In this document: piece after piece, positions 53,813-61,970 of the stretch
How positions within the stretch are numbered: the stretch's first letter is position 1
Layout of the letters: each line of letters starts with the position of its first letter
Assembly (NCBI GenBank): GCA_000372185.1
Contig: AQUA01000006.1
Coordinates: 1 to 64,000 of the forward strand
From: an actinobacterium SCGC AAA278-O22
GTDB lineage: Bacteria > Actinomycetota > Actinomycetes > Nanopelagicales > Nanopelagicaceae
Direction of reading: 5' to 3'
Length of the DNA stretch: 64,000 nt
The notes under the pieces: model-generated
What the model was told of the DNA's origin: nothing
What the model saw: only the letters and a program-made list of their open reading frames with translations
Database searches by the model: none
Made by a program: the position numbers and the translations under genes

Positions 53813-53964
53813 TCGCGACGAATTTTCAGGCGCGCCAAGGCGAGGAAGAAATTCATCGTGAGCGTCGAAGTGTAAGGGCAGGTACGGCGTTGAGTAAAAC
53901 TGGGTGCTCAGGACCACTCATTCTGAGCGCGCAAGCCCCACTCTTCATGGTGCAGACTTCCCCC

Positions 53965-55158
53965 ATGAGCAGAATCTCCGCACGAATTGCAGCAATCGCA
54001 GAATCGGCCACTTTGGCCGTCGATGGAAAGGCAAAAGCGCTCAAAGCAGCTGGTCGTCCAGTTATTGGCTTCGGTGCTGGCGAACCAGATTTTCCTACTC
54101 CTGATTACATTGTCGATGCAGCAGTTGCGGCAGCAAAAGTTGTTGCAAATCATCGCTACACACCAACACCAGGTCTACCAGAACTTCGCGAAGCAATCGT
54201 TGCTAAGACAAAGCGCGATTCCAATTACGAGATCACAGTAGACCAAGTTCTTGTCACTAATGGTGGAAAGCAAGCTGTCTATCAAGCATTTGCATCCATT
54301 GTCGATCCCGGCGATGAAGTTCTTCTTCCATCTCCATTCTGGACTACCTATCCAGAGGCAATCAAACTTGCTGGCGGAAAGAGCGTTGAAGTCTTTGCCG
54401 ATGAATCACAGAATTATCTGGTCACAGTCGAGCAACTAGAAGCTGCTCGTACACCAAAGACAAAGGTCTTGCTCTTCTGTTCACCATCTAATCCAACCGG
54501 TTCTGTCTACACACCAGCACAAGCCAAAGAAATTGGTGAATGGGCGCTCAAGAACAACATTTGGGTCATCTCTGATGAGATCTACGAACATTTGCTCTAC
54601 GACGGTGCAACAGCGCCATCACTTCCAGTGTTAGTTCCGGGCCTTGCAGATACCTGCATCATTCTTAATGGAGTTGCCAAGACATATGCAATGACCGGTT
54701 GGCGCGTGGGCTGGATGGTTGGACCGAAAGATGTCATCAAAGCAGCAACTAATTTGCAGTCTCACCTGACATCCAATGTCTGCAATGTTTCACAGCGCGC
54801 TGCAATTGCAGCGCTGACCGGAAATCTTGATGCCGTTCATAAGATGGGTGAGGCATTTAATCGTCGTCGTAAGTTGATCGTTGGCTTGCTCAATGAAATT
54901 CCAGGATTTGAATGTCCAACACCGCAGGGTGCTTTCTATGTATATCCATCTGTAAAAGGTGTTCTTGGAAAGACAATCCGCGGCAAAGTAGCGAATTCAT
55001 CTGCAGAACTAGCAACAATCATTTTGGATGAAGTTGAAGTAGCTGCTGTTCCAGGCGAAGCATTTGGTCCATCTGGATACCTTCGATTCTCCTACGCTAC
55101 AAGCGATGAAGATATTGTCGAAGGTATCGGACGTATTAAAAAGTTACTTTCAGAGTAA
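53965..55158 (+). CDS. aspC: Pyridoxal-phosphate aspartate aminotransferase (AAT class Ib type)
   Basis: Transfers the amino group between aspartate and 2-oxoglutarate. 397 residues from ATG 53965 ([20 protein letters not shown]); a longer frame reaches into tRNA-Trp and an ATG at 53947 is possible. [33 protein letters not shown] lysine Lys239 in [16 protein letters not shown], and substrate Arg in GYLRFSYA. No strong ribosome site. Converges with murB; the two stops are separated by 1 nt. It lies at its conserved actinobacterial position beside secE. Confidence 0.93.
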   Translation: MSRISARIAAIAESATLAVDGKAKALKAAGRPVIGFGAGEPDFPTPDYIVDAAVAAAKVVANHRYTPTPGLPELREAIVAKTKRDSNYEITVDQVLVTNGGKQAVYQAFASIVDPGDEVLLPSPFWTTYPEAIKLAGGKSVEVFADESQNYLVTVEQLEAARTPKTKVLLFCSPSNPTGSVYTPAQAKEIGEWALKNNIWVISDEIYEHLLYDGATAPSLPVLVPGLADTCIILNGVAKTYAMTGWRVGWMVGPKDVIKAATNLQSHLTSNVCNVSQRAAIAALTGNLDAVHKMGEAFNRRRKLIVGLLNEIPGFECPTPQGAFYVYPSVKGVLGKTIRGKVANSSAELATIILDEVEVAAVPGEAFGPSGYLRFSYATSDEDIVEGIGRIKKLLSE

Positions 55159-55159
55159 T

Positions 55160-56176
55160 TTAAAGCGAAATTCCCACCAGGTTTACTTCTGCCTCAAGTG
55201 TAATTCCGAACTTCTCAAAGACACTTCTTTGAGCACTCTTTGCTAACTCTGCAATATCTGCAGCCGTTGCATCGCCAGCATTAGTGAGCGCAAGCACATG
55301 TTTGCTAGATACTCGCGCACCACCATGGCTATCGCCTTTGTGCACTCCTGAATGTTCGATTAACCATGCTGCACTTGTCTTCACTTTGCCATCTGCAGTT
55401 GGCCAACGAGGTGCATCGGTAGGAAGAGTGGCTGCAATCTCTTGAGAAATAATTGGATTGGTAAAGAAAGATCCGGCAGACCATGAGTCACGATCGTTGG
55501 GATTCAGCAGCATTCCCTTTGCAGCTCGGAGCTCGAGAACAGCGGTGCGAGTTGCGGAGATCGGAGCTTTTTCGCCTACTTCGATTCCTAATTTCTTTGC
55601 AAGCTCTGCATAAGTAATTGGTGTAGTTAATTCGCCGCGGCGAAGATTAAATTGCACATCCAGTACGACGTATCGACCAGGATGAGCCTTGAAGTGAGAA
55701 TTGCGATAGGAAAATTCACATTCAGAGTTCGTAAAGGTCTTCAAGCCTTTTGCTTGGCGATCGTAAGTGCGTACGCGAGTAATGAACTCAGACACTTCAT
55801 GCCCATAAGCTCCGATATTTTGAATCGGCGCTGCACCAACAGTTCCTGGAATTCCACTGAGCGTTTCAAGCCCTGCAAATCCACGATCTAGAGTGGTTGC
55901 GACAAACTCATCCCAGTTTTCACCAGCACCAATAGTGAGCGTTGCTCCACTGCAAGCATCAACTTCTGATTGCATCGAATGGCTATTGATTCGAATCACT
56001 GTGCCTTCAAATCCTGAATCAGAAACGAGAATATTTGTGCCGCCACCGATAATCAGGATAGGCGTATCCCCTGCGGCTTCGATTGCTGCAATGATTTCGG
56101 ATTCTGTTGCCACTTCTACAAATTTCTTGGCAGGGCCACCTACACGCAATGATGTGTAATCGCGGAGATCGGCCAT
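55160..56176 (-). CDS. murB: UDP-N-acetylenolpyruvoylglucosamine reductase
   Basis: FAD enzyme that forms UDP-MurNAc. 338 residues. FAD-binding ILIIGGGTNILVSDSGF, GTVGAAPIQNIGAYG, FSYRNSHFK (Tyr157, Arg158), catalytic Ser236 in SWSAGSFFTNP, and the C-terminal Glu in LEAEVNLVG. 9 nt after the glycosyltransferase-like fusion. Confidence 0.96.
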   Translation of the reverse strand: MADLRDYTSLRVGGPAKKFVEVATESEIIAAIEAAGDTPILIIGGGTNILVSDSGFEGTVIRINSHSMQSEVDACSGATLTIGAGENWDEFVATTLDRGFAGLETLSGIPGTVGAAPIQNIGAYGHEVSEFITRVRTYDRQAKGLKTFTNSECEFSYRNSHFKAHPGRYVVLDVQFNLRRGELTTPITYAELAKKLGIEVGEKAPISATRTAVLELRAAKGMLLNPNDRDSWSAGSFFTNPIISQEIAATLPTDAPRWPTADGKVKTSAAWLIEHSGVHKGDSHGGARVSSKHVLALTNAGDATAADIAELAKSAQRSVFEKFGITLEAEVNLVGISL

Positions 56177-56185
56177 GTTCTAAGG

Positions 56186-57076
56186 CTACCTGCGCGGACT
56201 CAAGATTGCAGTCTTGCCTCTGAAGCGTTCGAGAATGCGGTCGTAATTCTTCTTTGATTGAGCATCGCGATATTCAGGGTCGGTGTCGTGATAACCGTGA
56301 TGGCGATCTTGCTCAAGAGGTAAATCCATCTGAAGTAATCGGCCATTTGAGTGGCGCAAGTTGAGAGAGAACTCAATGTCGGCATTGCGGTAATACAACG
56401 CTCGATTACTAAATCCACGAGCTGCAAGAGCATCTTCGCGATGCATTGCAATAAAGTAGCTAAAGAGAACATCGACTTCTCCGGCGCCTTTATCATCAAC
56501 GCTGCGCCACTCATCTTCTAGATTGATTAACCCCCCGCGCCAACCCACAGCAACGAATTCCCGCTTTTTCAATTCGGCAAGAACGGGAGTGATTGCATCT
56601 CCAGTAAAGCGAGTCGATGGATCCATGATCACGATAAATTCACTGGTTACATTGCGAAGTAGGGCATTGGCGTTTTCTCCCCACCCAAAATCTTCCGTTA
56701 ACTGAACAAGTGATGTTCGCGCATCAAGTTCATTGACAAGAATTCCCGGATCACCCAAAACCAGCAGGGCGATTGCGCATTGGCTGAATTCTTTGATGGT
56801 TGCAATGGTCTTGACTGCATCGTCATGGAATCCATTAATAATCATCGCAACTGTAATTTCATATTTGCCCGAATTGATGGGGCGGATATCGCGAGTGGAT
56901 TCATAGGTAGGAAAACGCTTCTTTGGGCGAAGTTCATATCCCCCGGCAACATCAACTACTTCAAATCCCTGCGCAGCGATTTCATCACGAAGTTGATCTG
57001 ACAACGCAAAATTCTTTTCGGCACGCGCTGCTTGGCGAGCCTTCGCTAACTCGTGAACTGAATCCGGAGCACTCAC
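56186..57076 (-). CDS. CysRS C-terminal-like segment fused to a glycosyltransferase-like domain
   Basis: A 296-residue protein. Residues 9-50 (ELAKARQAARAEKNFALSD..., then LRDEIAAQGFEVVDV and GGYEL) match the pattern of the extreme C-terminal helical segment of cysteinyl-tRNA synthetase (AxxARAxKDFAxSDxLRD...GVxxxDxxxG). Residues 72-260 resemble a GT-A type 2 glycosyltransferase: ITVAMIINGFHDDAVKTI, WGENANALLRNVTSEFIVIMD, YYRNADIEFSLNLR. The metal-binding DxD is replaced by MDPSTR (Asp152). No membrane helix. 4-nt overlap (ATGA) with the hadB-like gene upstream, then murB. Function unknown: an inactive or metal-independent sugar transferase, possibly tRNA-contacting. The fusion is visible; the role is inference. 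Confidence 0.65.
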   Translation of the reverse strand: MSAPDSVHELAKARQAARAEKNFALSDQLRDEIAAQGFEVVDVAGGYELRPKKRFPTYESTRDIRPINSGKYEITVAMIINGFHDDAVKTIATIKEFSQCAIALLVLGDPGILVNELDARTSLVQLTEDFGWGENANALLRNVTSEFIVIMDPSTRFTGDAITPVLAELKKREFVAVGWRGGLINLEDEWRSVDDKGAGEVDVLFSYFIAMHREDALAARGFSNRALYYRNADIEFSLNLRHSNGRLLQMDLPLEQDRHHGYHDTDPEYRDAQSKKNYDRILERFRGKTAILSPRR

Positions 57077-57468
57077 TTGAGAACTACCGCTTTAGCCATT
57101 CCAAGAACTTTTACACCTGCAGATGTTGCGGTGAGTGAAAGTGAAACTTTATTTCCATCTACTTCAGAAACTGTGCCGGTAACGGTGAGATCAACCTTTT
57201 CTCCCGCAGGGACAATGACAGGTTTGGTAAAGCGCGCGCTATATTCGATAACGTTGGCAGAACCACCAGCAAAGTCAGATACATATTTACCAACCAGAGC
57301 CATCGTGAGCATTCCGTGTGCGATGACATTGGGAAGGCCCACAGAGAGTGCAAACTCTTCATTCTGATGGATCGGGTTCTGATCTCCTGAAGCATCTGCA
57401 TATTGCTTCAATAGCTCACGATCGAGATAGAAAACTTTCTCATCTAAAACTGTGCCGACCTCAATCAT
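57073..57468 (-). CDS. MaoC-type (R)-hydratase/dehydratase, HadB-like
   Basis: 131-residue hot-dog protein. The hydratase motif is complete: YADASGDQNPIHQNEEFA with Asp29, Asn31 and His34, then AHGMLTMALVG. Mycobacterial HadB, which dehydrates 3-hydroxyacyl-ACP in FAS-II, has the same place after rpmG-hadA. This lineage is unlikely to make mycolates, so fatty-acid or related chemistry is more general. Overlaps hadA-like by 4 nt. Confidence 0.85.
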   Translation of the reverse strand: MIEVGTVLDEKVFYLDRELLKQYADASGDQNPIHQNEEFALSVGLPNVIAHGMLTMALVGKYVSDFAGGSANVIEYSARFTKPVIVPAGEKVDLTVTGTVSEVDGNKVSLSLTATSAGVKVLGMAKAVVLK

Positions 57469-57854
57469 GCGCGCACCACCAATGTGGACCAGGCAGAAAT
57501 AACTAGGCGTTCTTCGCGCTTTAGGTCAGACCGAACTGTGACGATTTCATTTCCTGCTGCAACCCGATAGCTTTCAATTGTTGCAGCACAGGTGAGTTGA
57601 TCGCCTGCTTTGACGGGTGAGAAGATTTCAAATTTCTGATCTCCATGAACTAGACGTGACCAATCAAGCCCAATCTCTGGTCGAGTAAGAATCTCTTCAA
57701 ATTGGGTCAGGGTGATGCGAATAGTGAAGGTGGGGGGTGCGATTGATGTATCGGTTTCGCCGATGACAGCACAGAAGGCATCTATCTCAGATTGAGAAAC
57801 GGTAATTGAATCTGTACCCGCGAAGGTACTCCCGACAGAATCGGGGTTGAGCAT
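57465..57854 (-). CDS. MaoC N-terminal-type dehydratase subunit, HadA-like
   Basis: 129 residues from ATG 57854 ([11 protein letters not shown]), which overlaps the rpmG stop by 1 nt. Hot-dog fold lacking the Asp/His catalytic motif, with IAPPTFTIRITL and LDWSRLVHGDQKFEIFSPV, typical of the substrate-binding partner of HadB. It should form a heterodimer with the next gene. Confidence 0.85.
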   Translation of the reverse strand: MLNPDSVGSTFAGTDSITVSQSEIDAFCAVIGETDTSIAPPTFTIRITLTQFEEILTRPEIGLDWSRLVHGDQKFEIFSPVKAGDQLTCAATIESYRVAAGNEIVTVRSDLKREERLVISAWSTLVVRA

Positions 57855-58024
57855 TAGCGGGTTTCGCGGTGAAGAGTTGAAGACTTGCAACGAGGACAGA
57901 ACTTCTTGAGTTCCATACGGTCTGGATCGTTGCGGCGGTTCTTCTTGGTGATGTAGTTACGCTCTTTGCAATCCACGCATGCCATGGTGATTTTTGGACG
58001 AACGTCCGCGCTCTTACTTGCCAT
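57854..58024 (-). CDS. rpmG: 50S ribosomal protein L33 (zinc-binding form)
   Basis: 56 residues, [20 protein letters not shown] start, Cys16/Cys19 and Cys43/Cys46 forming the zinc ribbon (C+ form). Start ATG 58024. Leads the rpmG-hadA-hadB-like run, a conserved actinobacterial order. Confidence 0.97.
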   Translation of the reverse strand: MASKSADVRPKITMACVDCKERNYITKKNRRNDPDRMELKKFCPRCKSSTLHRETR

Positions 58025-58098
58025 GGTCTTAACTCCTTCGTAGATGTCGATCTAACAGGCGCTTTAGATTACCCGAAGCACCTTTATTGGTGAAATCC

Positions 58099-58118
58099 AC
58101 GCGTAAATGAATACGCGT
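58099..58118. other. ACGCGT hairpin between tRNA-Met and rpmG
   Basis: ACGCGT (58099-58104) repeats in inverted sense at 58113-58118 around an 8-nt loop. No U-tract. Could be a tRNA 3'-processing or weak termination site. The rest of 58025-58124 shows nothing else clear. Confidence 0.3.
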
Positions 58119-58124
58119 TTGTAG

Positions 58125-58198
58125 TAGCGGAGGCGGGATTTGAACCCACGACACAGCGATTATGAGCCGCTTGCTCTACCAAGCTGAGCTACCCCGCC
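58125..58198 (-). tRNA. trnM: tRNA-Met (CAT anticodon, elongator type)
   Basis: Minus strand: acceptor GGCGGGG/CTCCGCT with two G-U pairs, D-arm GCTC...GAGC, anticodon stem AGCGG/TCGCT with loop CTCATAA (anticodon CAT), T-arm GTGGG/CCCGC, discriminator A. The anticodon stem lacks the three G-C pairs of initiator tRNA, so it is the elongator. CCA not encoded. A tRNA-Ile2 (lysidine) reading cannot be fully excluded. Confidence 0.93.
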
Positions 58199-58252
58199 AA
58201 GGGATGGAACGAACTTTCGTAGTACTTATTTAATTATCACTTCTTTACTGCG

Positions 58253-58325
58253 AGCCCCCCACCAGAATCGAACTGGTGACCTTTTCCTTACCATGGAAAC
58301 GCTCTACCGACTGAGCTAGGGGGGC
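58253..58325 (-). tRNA. trnT: tRNA-Thr (GGT anticodon)
   Basis: Minus strand: acceptor GCCCCCC/GGGGGGC, D-arm GCTC...GAGC, anticodon stem TTTCC/GGAAA with loop ATGGTAA (anticodon GGT), T-arm ACCAG/CTGGT, discriminator T. CCA not encoded. A tRNA-Thr/tRNA-Met pair ahead of rpmG is conserved in actinobacteria. Confidence 0.97.
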
Positions 58326-58380
58326 AGTGGTAGAGAGAGGAGTCTAGGGCTTAAGGTGAAAAGTAGAAAATTCGCCCAGA

Positions 58381-59328
58381 TTACCGCGCAGGATCTAAGG
58401 CAATTTTGCCTGTTGATTCGCGAGCAAGCATTGATCGATGAGCATCTGAAGCTTGGCTCATTGGATACGTGGCACCAATAACAGGCTTGAGTTTTCCATC
58501 TGCAACTAATTGAAAGAGCTCTGCCACAACGTCATTGAGCATCTCTTTCTTTCCAAAGCAGTTAGCTAACCAGAATCCAGAAACTGTCTTGGATCCGTGC
58601 ATTAACGAACCTGGATGAAGTGGAGTTGGCGCGGTGCGAGATGCCATTCCGAAAGTAATAATCTTTCCAAAATTTCCTAACGCTGCAAGGCTGTGATCAA
58701 AGGTTGTCCCACCGACCATTTCAAGAACAAGATCTACGCCATGTCCACCATTTGCCGCACGAAGAGCAGCTGTGAGATCAGAAGATTTCGCATCAACCAC
58801 AACATCAGCGCCGAGTGATTTAGCAAGCGCAGATTTGGTATCAGAAGACGTAACCGCAATTACTTTTCCGCCCCACAATTTCGCTAACTGAATTGCAATA
58901 GTTCCAACACCGCCTGCAGCTGCATGTATGACAACAGATTGACCTGTGCGAAGGTTGCCCATCGTTTTAAGTAAATGCCATGCAGTAGCGCCTTGCACCA
59001 GCATGCAGAGAGCTTGCTGATCTGTCACTGCATCAGGAATAGGAAAGAGAACAGATTTATGGGCAATCGCTTTCTGTGCATATCCCCCAGATGAGACGCT
59101 GGCTAGATATCGCTTACCATCGTGAGTCCCAACAACTTCGATGCCAGGAATCATCGGCAGAGTTTGTGGTGACAAATATGAATTTTCAGTTTGGTGCGTA
59201 TCTGCATAATTGATTCCAACCGCAGTTACCTCAAGTAAGACTTCATCAGCGCCTGCAACAGGATCCGCAAGCTCGACATACTTCATTACATCGGGGCCGC
59301 CAAAAGTCTCGATCTGAATTGCTTTCAT
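58381..59328 (-). CDS. NADPH:quinone oxidoreductase-like MDR family protein
   Basis: 315-residue zinc-free medium-chain reductase. N-terminal GroES-like fold (MKAIQIETFGGPDVMKY, GINYADTHQTENSYL), then Rossmann domain with HAAAGGVGTIAIQLAKLWG. The structural and catalytic Zn Cys/His of alcohol dehydrogenases are absent, as in QOR. Its ATG overlaps the stop of a 38-residue Cys-rich protein by 4 nt, so translation is coupled. Substrate (quinone or enone) unknown. Confidence 0.88.
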   Translation of the reverse strand: MKAIQIETFGGPDVMKYVELADPVAGADEVLLEVTAVGINYADTHQTENSYLSPQTLPMIPGIEVVGTHDGKRYLASVSSGGYAQKAIAHKSVLFPIPDAVTDQQALCMLVQGATAWHLLKTMGNLRTGQSVVIHAAAGGVGTIAIQLAKLWGGKVIAVTSSDTKSALAKSLGADVVVDAKSSDLTAALRAANGGHGVDLVLEMVGGTTFDHSLAALGNFGKIITFGMASRTAPTPLHPGSLMHGSKTVSGFWLANCFGKKEMLNDVVAELFQLVADGKLKPVIGATYPMSQASDAHRSMLARESTGKIALDPAR

Positions 59329-59441
59329 TTACAGCTGCAGCGATCTTCTTGAGCAATTCCTGCCAAGGCTTCTTCAATATGTTCTCCGCAGCCTTGCCAT
59401 GTTGGCTTTCCGCAATTCTTACATTGGACCTTGCTGCACAT
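59325..59441 (-). CDS. 38-residue Cys-rich microprotein
   Basis: MCSKVQCKNCGKPTWQGCGEH... ending RCSCK: six Cys in 38 residues, in C-x4-C-x2-C-x7-C spacing at the N-terminus and C-x-C at the C-terminus. AAGGAG (59449-59454) lies 7 nt before ATG 59441, overlapping the end of the FUSC-like gene; its TGA overlaps the next gene's ATG. I recall similar short CGKPTWxGCGxH proteins in many bacteria, annotated only as hypothetical. Probably binds a metal or is redox-active; function unknown. Too short for usual ORF cut-offs but well supported. Confidence 0.8.
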   Translation of the reverse strand: MCSKVQCKNCGKPTWQGCGEHIEEALAGIAQEDRCSCK

Positions 59442-59452
59442 GAGATTTCTCC

Positions 59453-60625
59453 TTAGAAATACTTTTGGGCCGAGCGCTTGATTCTATTCCAAAGTGTTGC
59501 AGTCTGCTCAAGAGGTGAGACCTCTAGAACTTTAGCCTTTGCGGGCTCATCCGGAGTGATGACATCTTTAAGAGCTGGTGAATTCTGATCGAGTGAATCA
59601 GCAATTCGGTCGATATTTGAAACGATAGAAAGGCCACGGATGATTTGTTCTTGATCGACATCCTTTCCATCTTCAATCAGAGTTTCTGCAAGTGCCGATC
59701 CTGCCTCGCGGGCATCATCAGTGGGAGAAGTTGAGAAGTCGTTAATGTCATCAGGTTTTTCAACATGGGCAGATATTGCGTAACTTGCAGCTGAGAGTGC
59801 CACCGCAATCTGCTTCTTTGTTGAATCTGCAATCCCGCCTTCTACAGCTGAATCAAAGAGCGTTCGCGCGATGGTGCGAACTTGCACCAATGTATGTTCG
59901 GTTGCAATTCCTTCGATGTACATCTCTTCTGCAACATCTTTCTCTGCTGTTGGAAACCAGCGGGCGTGGCTGCGGGCTTCGACTGCTTGTGAACGAATTG
60001 CCGGCACTTCTTCAACGAGTAGACGGGCCTGTGCCAACCACTTCCCCGCATCCTTCTGGGTATAGCCAGCAGCAACTCCTTCAGACATGCGAGCAAGTAA
60101 CTCCGCAGCTTTCTCAGAGACCGTCTTTATTTGGTTGCGCGCGCGATCAATTGGAGTATTGGGAACAGAGAAGTACGAGAAGAAGATTGCAACGCCTGCA
60201 CCAATAAGAGTAGATAGCAAACGGTGTACTGCCGTAGAGCCTGAAATTCCAGGACCGATAACGATGAGCGCTGTAACCGGAACATTTACCGATGCAACTT
60301 CGCCAAGATGAAGCGCTCTGGCAACGACGGCGCAGAAAATAATTGTTGTTCCAACTGCCAGAAATCCAAAGTTAAATAGGCTCACAGTCAAAAGTGCGAC
60401 ACCGGCACCAATGGCAGTTCCAACAATCTGACCAAAACCTTCACGGAGCGATTTATGGAGAGATATACGTATGCTCAATGTGGAGACAATTGCAGCAACT
60501 ACACCACCGTTGGGGACTAGGGCATCGCCGATGATCCAGGCAACCGAACCAGAAATTCCAGCGACGACAATCTGCCGTACCCAGTATTTGCGGTCGGTAA
60601 ATAGTTTGAGTAGACGCTTCAACAT
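59453..60625 (-). CDS. FUSC/aromatic acid exporter-like membrane protein
   Basis: 390 residues. Five to six hydrophobic segments lie in residues 15-170 (YWVRQIVVAGISGSVAWIIG; VAAIVSTLSIRISLHKSL; ATAIGAG-like GTAIGAGVALLTVSLF), matching the N-terminal half of FUSC/ArAE proteins. A long cytosolic helical domain follows. Only one membrane half is present, so a dimer is expected. Proposed efflux role by family; substrate unknown. Divergent from the CoA-binding gene over 34 bp; upstream of the microprotein and QOR-like gene in one apparent operon. Confidence 0.75.
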   Translation of the reverse strand: MLKRLLKLFTDRKYWVRQIVVAGISGSVAWIIGDALVPNGGVVAAIVSTLSIRISLHKSLREGFGQIVGTAIGAGVALLTVSLFNFGFLAVGTTIIFCAVVARALHLGEVASVNVPVTALIVIGPGISGSTAVHRLLSTLIGAGVAIFFSYFSVPNTPIDRARNQIKTVSEKAAELLARMSEGVAAGYTQKDAGKWLAQARLLVEEVPAIRSQAVEARSHARWFPTAEKDVAEEMYIEGIATEHTLVQVRTIARTLFDSAVEGGIADSTKKQIAVALSAASYAISAHVEKPDDINDFSTSPTDDAREAGSALAETLIEDGKDVDQEQIIRGLSIVSNIDRIADSLDQNSPALKDVITPDEPAKAKVLEVSPLEQTATLWNRIKRSAQKYF

Positions 60626-60659
60626 CAGGCGTGAGTTTACGCCTGAGTAGGATGGTCAC

Positions 60660-61064
60660 ATGCTTCTGACGCCGAAAGAAATACCAAATCTTCTTCGAAG
60701 CGCAAAGACCGTCGCTGTCGTAGGAATTTCAGATAAGCCCGATCGTCCAAGTTTCGGTGTTTCTCAGTACCTTCTAGAAAATTCAGAGTATGAAATATTC
60801 TTCGTGAATCCACTCGTGGACGAGGTGTTAGGCAAGCAGGTCTACAAATCCTTAAAAGATATTCCTGTTCATATCGATATCGTCGATGTCTTCCGCAAAC
60901 CAGCTGACTGCGTACAAGTTTTAGATGAAGCGATTGCAATCGGTGCAGGTGCAATCTGGCTACAGCTTGGAATCTCTGTACCTGAAGTTGCTGAGCGAGG
61001 TAGCGCTGCAGGGCTAGCTGTCGTGATGGATCGCTGCATCAAGATTGATTATGCAGCTCTGTAA
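60660..61064 (+). CDS. CoA-binding domain protein (YccU-like)
   Basis: 134-residue single Rossmann domain. TVAVVGISDKPDRPSFGVSQ at the start, FVNPLVDEVLGKQVYKSL, VDVFRKPADC and IWLQLGI match the CoA_binding_2 family. Usually stand-alone and of unknown physiology. Plus strand, divergent from the FUSC-like gene, and converging on the sugar permease gene 18 nt away. Confidence 0.88.
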   Translation: MLLTPKEIPNLLRSAKTVAVVGISDKPDRPSFGVSQYLLENSEYEIFFVNPLVDEVLGKQVYKSLKDIPVHIDIVDVFRKPADCVQVLDEAIAIGAGAIWLQLGISVPEVAERGSAAGLAVVMDRCIKIDYAAL

Positions 61065-61082
61065 TTAACCCTAGATTTCAGA

Positions 61083-61970
61083 TTAACCCTTGGTTGAACC
61101 GAGTGTAAGACCTGCAATAAATTGCTTACGAAGTACAAAGAACATGATCACTGTCGGTGATGCCGCAATGATTGCACCTGCTGCCAACAAGTTGAAGTCA
61201 GTCACATATTGACCTTGAAGGCGACGCAGCGCTGAAGTAATAGGGCGCTTTGAGTCGTCAGACATCAGCACAAGTGCCCAGAAAAATTCGTTGTAAATCC
61301 ATGTTGTCATCAGCACGCTAAGTGCAGCGAGAGCTGGACGCAAGAGCGGCAAGATGACGTTCCAGTAATGGCGGAAAACGTTTGCGCCATCAATGGTTGC
61401 TGACTCTGAAATTTCCTTTGGAATCGTCTTCATATATGAAGAGAGAACGAAGGTAGCGAAACCAACCTGGAAACCAACGTGCACCAGAATCAAGCCACCG
61501 TAGTTGTTATACAACAAATTTCGATTGCCAAAGAGTTCGCCTACCCAGATAAACATCCAAAAGACTGGGATATAGGTAAGAACAATCGGCAACATATTTC
61601 CAGCAGTGAAGAGCAGGAGTAACCCAAGATTAAATTTAAATTTATAGCGAGTGACCACAAATGCAACGAGTGAACCGAAGAAGAGAGTCAAGATTACGGA
61701 TGGAACTGTCACCATCAATGAGTTCATGAGATAAACACCAATGTGCATCTCGCGAATTGCGTTAAAGTAATTTACGAGCGTGATATGGCGCGGCCAAGAG
61801 AAAATGCCATAAGAAATGATGTCGTTATATGGACGAAGAGAAGTCCACACAGTCCAGAGAATTGGGAAAATCCAGACAAAGGCAAAGAATCCGATGAATA
61901 TCGAGATGTAGAAATCTTTCCGCTTCTGACTATTGCGATACTGTTCGTTCTGAACTACACCGGTGCTCAT
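61083..61970 (-). CDS. CUT1-type sugar ABC transporter permease (MalG-like)
   Basis: 295 residues, six membrane helices. The EAA loop is ISESATIDGANVFRHYWNVI followed by LPLLRPALAAL, the site for the shared ATPase. Ends FIAGLTLGSTKG as MalG proteins do. 4-nt overlap with the MalF-like gene. No ATPase gene is adjacent within the window; such systems often share an MsiK-type ATPase. Confidence 0.92.
   Translation of the reverse strand: MSTGVVQNEQYRNSQKRKDFYISIFIGFFAFVWIFPILWTVWTSLRPYNDIISYGIFSWPRHITLVNYFNAIREMHIGVYLMNSLMVTVPSVILTLFFGSLVAFVVTRYKFKFNLGLLLLFTAGNMLPIVLTYIPVFWMFIWVGELFGNRNLLYNNYGGLILVHVGFQVGFATFVLSSYMKTIPKEISESATIDGANVFRHYWNVILPLLRPALAALSVLMTTWIYNEFFWALVLMSDDSKRPITSALRRLQGQYVTDFNLLAAGAIIAASPTVIMFFVLRKQFIAGLTLGSTKG

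Noticed and set aside
53806-53964. N-terminal extension of aspC
   Set aside because: The extended frame begins inside tRNA-Trp and encodes no conserved sequence; family N-terminus begins at 53965.
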